A stretch of 64,000 nucleotides of DNA, taken from NCBI GenBank assembly GCA_949840935.1, contig CATKXX010000004.1, positions 1 to 64,000 of the forward strand, given 5' to 3'. Position numbers and translations under genes: made by a program. Source of the DNA: an uncultured Acetatifactor sp. (GTDB taxonomy: Bacteria; Bacillota; Clostridia; Lachnospirales; Lachnospiraceae). Of this stretch, positions 61,201 to 64,000 are shown piece after piece (within the stretch, counting starts at the first letter, position 1; each line of letters begins with the position of its first letter). The notes below the pieces were generated by a model. It ran no database searches. It saw only the letters and a list, made by a program, of their open reading frames with translations, and had not been told where the DNA came from.

Positions 61201-61536
61201 GGGAATGCCTGGAACCACATCACCTGTATTCAACAAAACGGTTCCAGGAGAGGCGTCCATTTGTTTACGGTTGTGGGAACGGTACAGGATATTGCGGGCA
61301 GGTCAAAGATGCCGCCGGATCATTACGGGCATCTGCTTTCCTTCCGGATTCCCTCCCATGAGTCCGTTATGCGGCTGCGGGGAGTGGAAACTATCGGCGG
61401 AGGAGACGATTTTGCAGACGACAGCATATGTCTGTACAGCGGCAGAGAGACCTTTACGTTCCGTCCTTTCCTGCATAAGGAAATCCTGTGGGGCGACTGG
61501 CAGGTGGATGAGGATGGGAATGCGGTGAGAAGATAA
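58252..61536 (+). CDS. FtsK/EssC-like multi-domain ATPase
   Basis: 1094 residues. An N-terminal coiled coil (about 1-150) precedes three ATPase-like modules. The first (about 235-430) lacks Walker A but has a Walker B-like LLLILEGFP. The second is active-looking: MGGAGSGKSSLIDTMIAG (about 500-517), IFLIIDEFEKMSK, LLASQNYEAGV. The third (about 820-1090) is degenerate (CMIAPQNYTPYAASIVFSVA). This three-module pattern resembles the EssC/YukB motors of type VII secretion more than chromosome-translocating FtsK, though no FHA pair or TM segment is seen at its N-terminus. GGAGG precedes the ATG. Two WXG100-like genes follow. Confidence 0.87.
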   Translation: MNAKAVCDFIAQEIGRIESERETYRQKAEALRAGIEQSRQRAESKNAAYMAEYGSQAATIQIYLNQIPTNIFYMKRTGAERPLDEGLLSRLALQANASGRVSDYEKLYETALGMQRYVERQKSAAPASEDKETADREREYVQNKNRYTGIVEQRYQGILKGENYGALVKYMAGCKANLRGMLGGSELLIGRRYTAFPFPKEYHARLKADFGSYFDEVNGRLLIPFYMDVSRGFRILLKCSGELAKLDEMVEGILYSLLCVDAGEDFLVQYIDRVRLTGEGLGGFQNLLNQKNSLFLNLPACDADVKDCLESVLEQCRSREKLLQWAGVGTVYEWNAGRPKGERKKQLLLILEGFPFSYSSEERNLIRQMIVNAGRWGISFLIATDTGKFELERMDLNKLTASYGLEGFMKLNCPSANIIPATCGKVDARILERFLTTEADIAQKTDYSEWFDLHKKPVYQEYMEVQGRKKRIPIKIPLGVDEQGGLHEVTFGGMTFAGYLMGGAGSGKSSLIDTMIAGILYHYHPDDVELWLVDFKMMGFAKYIDKLPPHIKYIVLDYSPRVVCDLLDRVSAELARRTELFARHPEWNGNIENVPVSAGLPRIFLIIDEFEKMSKILTSGASNVDMSIYKKKISSLLQEGRSSGFCVLLASQNYEAGVNILEDNAKNNIGIRIAMKNESMGEMKAVLNLQGQPDKYDDQLRYLPPHQLLIVEKDSGATKTVVHRLKALWFPDGRELLHLQDNLHRYFIPVKRKESSGKIREYADKKPNVINGKRLDAFEGLGAQLEELTAVYRGDVYFDEDIPVYLGNLQAMETRKPVWLTMERNQNLCMIAPQNYTPYAASIVFSVAKCFQSAGGSVMIIGYRRNLIYSRYRKCWEKFTCTDDALEADEWLEKVAKSIQDRSCGPLLVVLLGASEIVEDIISEKEECGAKQNDNCETPHSRDGGSAKEISDGACMTGGVKAGSSPMGLGLNRLPARQEGNTAGNAWNHITCIQQNGSRRGVHLFTVVGTVQDIAGRSKMPPDHYGHLLSFRIPSHESVMRLRGVETIGGGDDFADDSICLYSGRETFTFRPFLHKEILWGDWQVDEDGNAVRR

Positions 61537-61549
61537 GGAGGAGAGGAAT

Positions 61550-61795
61550 ATGATAGACATACAGGCTTACGACGATATGATTGGGGCCCTGGGCAGGTTT
61601 TACCGTGCAATCGGGGACGTGAATGACGAGCTGCTCAGCCAGACGGCGGAGATGCAGACAGCGCTGAATGATGATTATGCAGAGGAATTATGTGGAAAAG
61701 TGGGGGATTTCGTGGGCAGGATGAATGTGTTCCTTGAGGACGTTATAGAGGTGCAAAGGGCGCTGGACAGAAGAATGACGGAGCTTTTTGGATAG
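61550..61795 (+). CDS. Small WXG100-like helical protein
   Basis: 81 residues, two predicted amphipathic helices with a short turn (QTAEMQTALNDDYAEELCGK), the size and shape of WXG100 (EsxA-like) proteins, but no WxG motif. It begins 13 bases after the ATPase gene, with GGAGG upstream. A type VII-like substrate or adaptor role is inferred from size, fold and position only. Confidence 0.65.
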   Translation: MIDIQAYDDMIGALGRFYRAIGDVNDELLSQTAEMQTALNDDYAEELCGKVGDFVGRMNVFLEDVIEVQRALDRRMTELFG

Positions 61796-61808
61796 GAGGG
61801 GATGAGAT

Positions 61809-62120
61809 ATGGCTAAATACAATACAATCAATCTGTCGGAAGAAAGCGTGTCAGTCTTACTGAAAATGGCGGCAGATATCAAGCTCAAATATGATGAATA
61901 CGCCCAGGCGGGAAATGATCTGATCAATAGCTATGAGGCGCTGTATAATGACCTGGGGATTGACGCGGAACCGGTGCTCGACCTGCTGAACAGGCTGAAT
62001 GATGAGCTGACGCTGAACTGCAGGGAGCTTCTGGAGCTGGGAAGCTACTGTGAGACCATGGCCCAGGATTATGATAATAAGCTTGGCACTAAGATTGTGA
62101 CGAATACAAATTTTATTTAG
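61809..62120 (+). CDS. Second small WXG100-like helical protein
   Basis: 103 residues, helical hairpin (LKMAADIKLKYDEYAQAGND, then LLNRLNDELTLNCRELLELG) with a disordered tail ending TKIVTNTNFI. No WxG motif and no YxxxD/E signal is certain (YCETMAQDYDNK has a weakly similar pattern). Starts 13 bases after its neighbour, with AGGAGGGG upstream, as expected for a heterodimer pair. The operon appears to end here; the next 138 bases hold only a promoter. Confidence 0.62.
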   Translation: MAKYNTINLSEESVSVLLKMAADIKLKYDEYAQAGNDLINSYEALYNDLGIDAEPVLDLLNRLNDELTLNCRELLELGSYCETMAQDYDNKLGTKIVTNTNFI

Positions 62121-62197
62121 TCTTTTTAGCATAAAGCAAATTTTTAATCCCGGGATGTATTTATGAGGCAGGTTCAAAATCGCTCTGAATATTTTAT

Positions 62198-62226
62198 TTG
62201 CATATTTGAATAATATGCAGTAGTAT
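62198..62226 (+). promoter_or_regulatory. Promoter of the AAA-TOPRIM pair
   Basis: TTGCAT, 17-base spacer, TAGTAT, 32 bases before the GTG start at 62259. Confidence 0.5.
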
Positions 62227-62258
62227 GAAATCGATAAACAGGAAAGGGGAACAATTAA

Positions 62259-63518
62259 GTGATCAATAAATTTTCCTGCCACAATTTTAGGAATATCAAC
62301 GCAGATAATTTGGAATTTGAAAAAATTAATATTTTAATTGGCCCCAATAATTCCGGTAAAACCAATTTTATAAAAGCTATCACTTTTTTTTCGGAAATGG
62401 TTAAAAACGGCGGGAATGGGAATTTAAAATCAGCATTTCTGAATGCCGTTGCACAAAACGGATGGGATCACTCTTTATGCAAAAATGCGGAAAACGGTGC
62501 ACCTATTGAATTTGTGTGGAACATTTGCCTGGGTGACAGGGAGGATGTAAAATACAAATTATCTTTTCAGGTTGGAAATAGTGTGGAAAATTGTAATATT
62601 GTACTTGAAGAATTGGGAACAGCGGAACCAAGGGAGGGATATGCGCAGGAATTCAATTATTTCAGGTGTCATGACCACAAAATCGGTAAGGGCAGTTTTT
62701 CCGTTGCCACTCAGAGAGGACGGAAAAACCGCCGTATGCCATTTGACGTGGACAACAAAGAGACTTTGGTGATGCAATTTAAGGATATTTTACTGAATAA
62801 CCGGCAGATATATGGAAATGAATTGATAAGGGTTGAGATTGCACAGTTATTATACGAATTACAAAAGTATTTTGAGGGGTACAGTGTCTATACCAGCGCG
62901 CAATTTGACTCAAAAAAAATGCGTGAGCCGGTGAATGCAAAGGTTTTGGATGAAAGCCTGAACAAGGATGCTTCCAATTTTACAAACGTGTTCAATCGAT
63001 ATAAATCTGAGAATGTTATATGGAAAAGTGCTTTTGAGGCAAAGCTGAAAGAGTTGATTCCGGAATTGCAGATTGCAGATGCCGTAACCGCTTACGATAA
63101 GTTTATTTTTAAACTGGTATACAATGAGGAACAGTATGACCTGTCAGATGTTTCGGAGGGAACGCTAAAGGGGCTGATCCTGAATCTGCTGATAAACATG
63201 CCAATGAGTGAACCGCGGAGCCTGCTTGCGATTGATGAACCTGAAACGAACCTGCATCCGGCATGGCAGAAGGTAGTGGGAAACTGGATACAGACGGCAG
63301 ATACTTACAGCCAATGTTTTATTAGCACTCATTCACCGGATTTTCTTGACTCGTTTACCGAAGAATTTAAACGAGGCAAGGTAGCAGTGTTTGTCTTTGG
63401 AAAGGATGAACCGATAAAGAAAATCCAGTATGTGAATATTAAGGATGAGTTGGGTGAGTGGGAATTAGGCGACTTGTACAGAACGAATGATCCTGCGTTA
63501 GGGGGATGGCCATGGTAG
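62259..63518 (+). CDS. OLD/RecF-like AAA ATPase
   Basis: 419 residues, AT-rich, GTG start after GGAAAGGGG. The N-terminus is INKFSCHNFRNINADNLEF, typical of RecF/OLD ATPases, with Walker A GPNNSGKTNF (about 28-37). Near the C-terminus are the signature-type DVSEGTLKGLILNLL, Walker B LLAIDEPETNLHPAWQ and H-loop STHSPDFLDSF. No nuclease domain is fused; the TOPRIM-like domain is in the next gene, whose ATG overlaps this stop codon by 7 bases. Such split pairs occur in abortive-infection systems. Confidence 0.9.
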   Translation: MINKFSCHNFRNINADNLEFEKINILIGPNNSGKTNFIKAITFFSEMVKNGGNGNLKSAFLNAVAQNGWDHSLCKNAENGAPIEFVWNICLGDREDVKYKLSFQVGNSVENCNIVLEELGTAEPREGYAQEFNYFRCHDHKIGKGSFSVATQRGRKNRRMPFDVDNKETLVMQFKDILLNNRQIYGNELIRVEIAQLLYELQKYFEGYSVYTSAQFDSKKMREPVNAKVLDESLNKDASNFTNVFNRYKSENVIWKSAFEAKLKELIPELQIADAVTAYDKFIFKLVYNEEQYDLSDVSEGTLKGLILNLLINMPMSEPRSLLAIDEPETNLHPAWQKVVGNWIQTADTYSQCFISTHSPDFLDSFTEEFKRGKVAVFVFGKDEPIKKIQYVNIKDELGEWELGDLYRTNDPALGGWPW

Positions 63519-64000
63519 AAAAAATTGCATGTTTTTTGACCTGTGGATACACAGAGGCCGGCGCTATGCAGTCTTTTCTGCGGAAGATTAATGGAAATTA
63601 TGAATATAAACAATACCTGCCCAATAAGACAAGAAAGAAAAAGGGTGATCCTAAAAATATCAATAGTGATTTCAGTGGATTGACAGGAGAGGCCCTTCTG
63701 GAAAAGATTTACAGTATTTTGGAAAAGTACAGGGATGAAATAAACCGGTGTAAGGCAATTCTGATAGAAGATGACCTGGATGGCAAATTGAACGGATACA
63801 GCGCCGGAGATGTAGGTGAATATAAAAAGCGTATTACAGATTGTGTTCATGAGAAACTGGACAGTAAATTACCAGTCATCATAATGTATGCGTCTCCTGA
63901 GATAGAAAGCTGGTTTGTTGCAGACTGGAAAAATGGATTTGAATTTCTTTATACGAAAAGCGGCGTTGTCGGGGATATTTCACATAATGCAAGACTATTG
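63512..64000 (+). CDS. TOPRIM-like protein (DUF4276-type), 3' partial
   Basis: 163 residues are visible before the window ends, with no stop. Starts MVEKIACFLTCGYTEAGAMQ, where the family usually has an EGxTE-type motif. Later come AILIEDDLDGKLN and PEIESWFVADWKNGFEFLY, the acidic TOPRIM positions and the ESW/ADW block I associate with DUF4276 proteins. Its start overlaps the ATPase gene, so the two are translationally coupled. Probably the effector nuclease of an ATPase-TOPRIM defence pair; assignment is by motif only. Confidence 0.72.
   Translation, partial: MVEKIACFLTCGYTEAGAMQSFLRKINGNYEYKQYLPNKTRKKKGDPKNINSDFSGLTGEALLEKIYSILEKYRDEINRCKAILIEDDLDGKLNGYSAGDVGEYKKRITDCVHEKLDSKLPVIIMYASPEIESWFVADWKNGFEFLYTKSGVVGDISHNARLL

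Noticed and set aside
52886..61536. Tellurite resistance (Ter) cluster
   Set aside because: vWA, kinase and PP2C genes are present, but no TerC, TerD or TerB gene; the name would mislead.

Overview
The window looks like a chromosomal segment of a gut-type Firmicute, most probably a Lachnospiraceae-like Clostridia. The basis is GC-rich coding sequence with strong AGGAGG-type ribosome sites, clostridial lipoprotein signals, YtrA-type GntR, MetNIQ, LspA-like, GH42/GH43 and L-fucose-isomerase-like genes with a DUF4867 partner, and Rpn-type genes. Species was not determined. No rRNA, tRNA, IS transposase, integrase or CRISPR array was recognised.

Layout. 0-8 kb: end of an EAL-domain c-di-GMP protein, then a leftward operon (FRG-domain protein, sugar ABC ATPase, two permeases, binding protein, OB-fold-like lipoprotein). 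8.2-11.6 kb: an AT-rich PLD-helicase (DUF3427-like) with a NUDIX hydrolase. 11.8-14.4 kb: an amino-acid ABC transporter whose binding protein has its two halves in swapped (circularly permuted) order. 14.5-20.3 kb: helical protein, HD hydrolase, orphan HATPase protein, truA, membrane XRE regulator, LspA-like peptidase, carbamate kinase. 20.4-28.3 kb: GH42 beta-galactosidase, aroA, cysK, metNIQ and an Rrf2 regulator, with a matching inverted repeat at the cysK promoter. 28.3-33.5 kb: tocopherol-cyclase-like protein, secreted DUF3298 protein, LacI regulator, broken Rpn nuclease. 33.7-39.2 kb: pentose/fucose catabolism (GH43, xylB, DUF4867, isomerase). 39.4-43.7 kb: a MATE exporter followed by an AT-rich HD-phosphohydrolase insert, flanked by two copies of the MATE C-terminal tail. 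43.8-45.6 kb: a decay zone (frameshifted LacI, antitoxin with broken toxin, truncated phospholipase). 45.7-49.9 kb: AraC regulator, transglutaminase-like protein, GntR-ABC operon.

49.9-62.1 kb is the most interesting part: a co-directional locus with its own promoters. It encodes two zinc-ribbon proteins carrying translation-factor EF-P-like domains, a two-TM coiled-coil protein, a Ser/Thr kinase-like protein with zinc ribbon and FHA-like tail, two vWA proteins (one with an intact MIDAS, one degenerate), a PP2C phosphatase with coiled coil, a large FtsK/EssC-like ATPase and two small WXG100-like helical proteins. It combines a kinase-phosphatase-vWA (TerY-P-like) signalling triad with a type VII-secretion-like motor, and the EF-P-like proteins are unexpected. 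The window ends in an AT-rich OLD/RecF-like ATPase overlapping a DUF4276/TOPRIM-like gene that runs off the edge, a layout typical of anti-phage pairs.

Three AT-rich blocks (helicase, HD insert, ATPase pair) stand out from their GC-rich surroundings and are probably acquired, defence-type cargo. All functional statements come from motif recognition by eye; no database search was possible.
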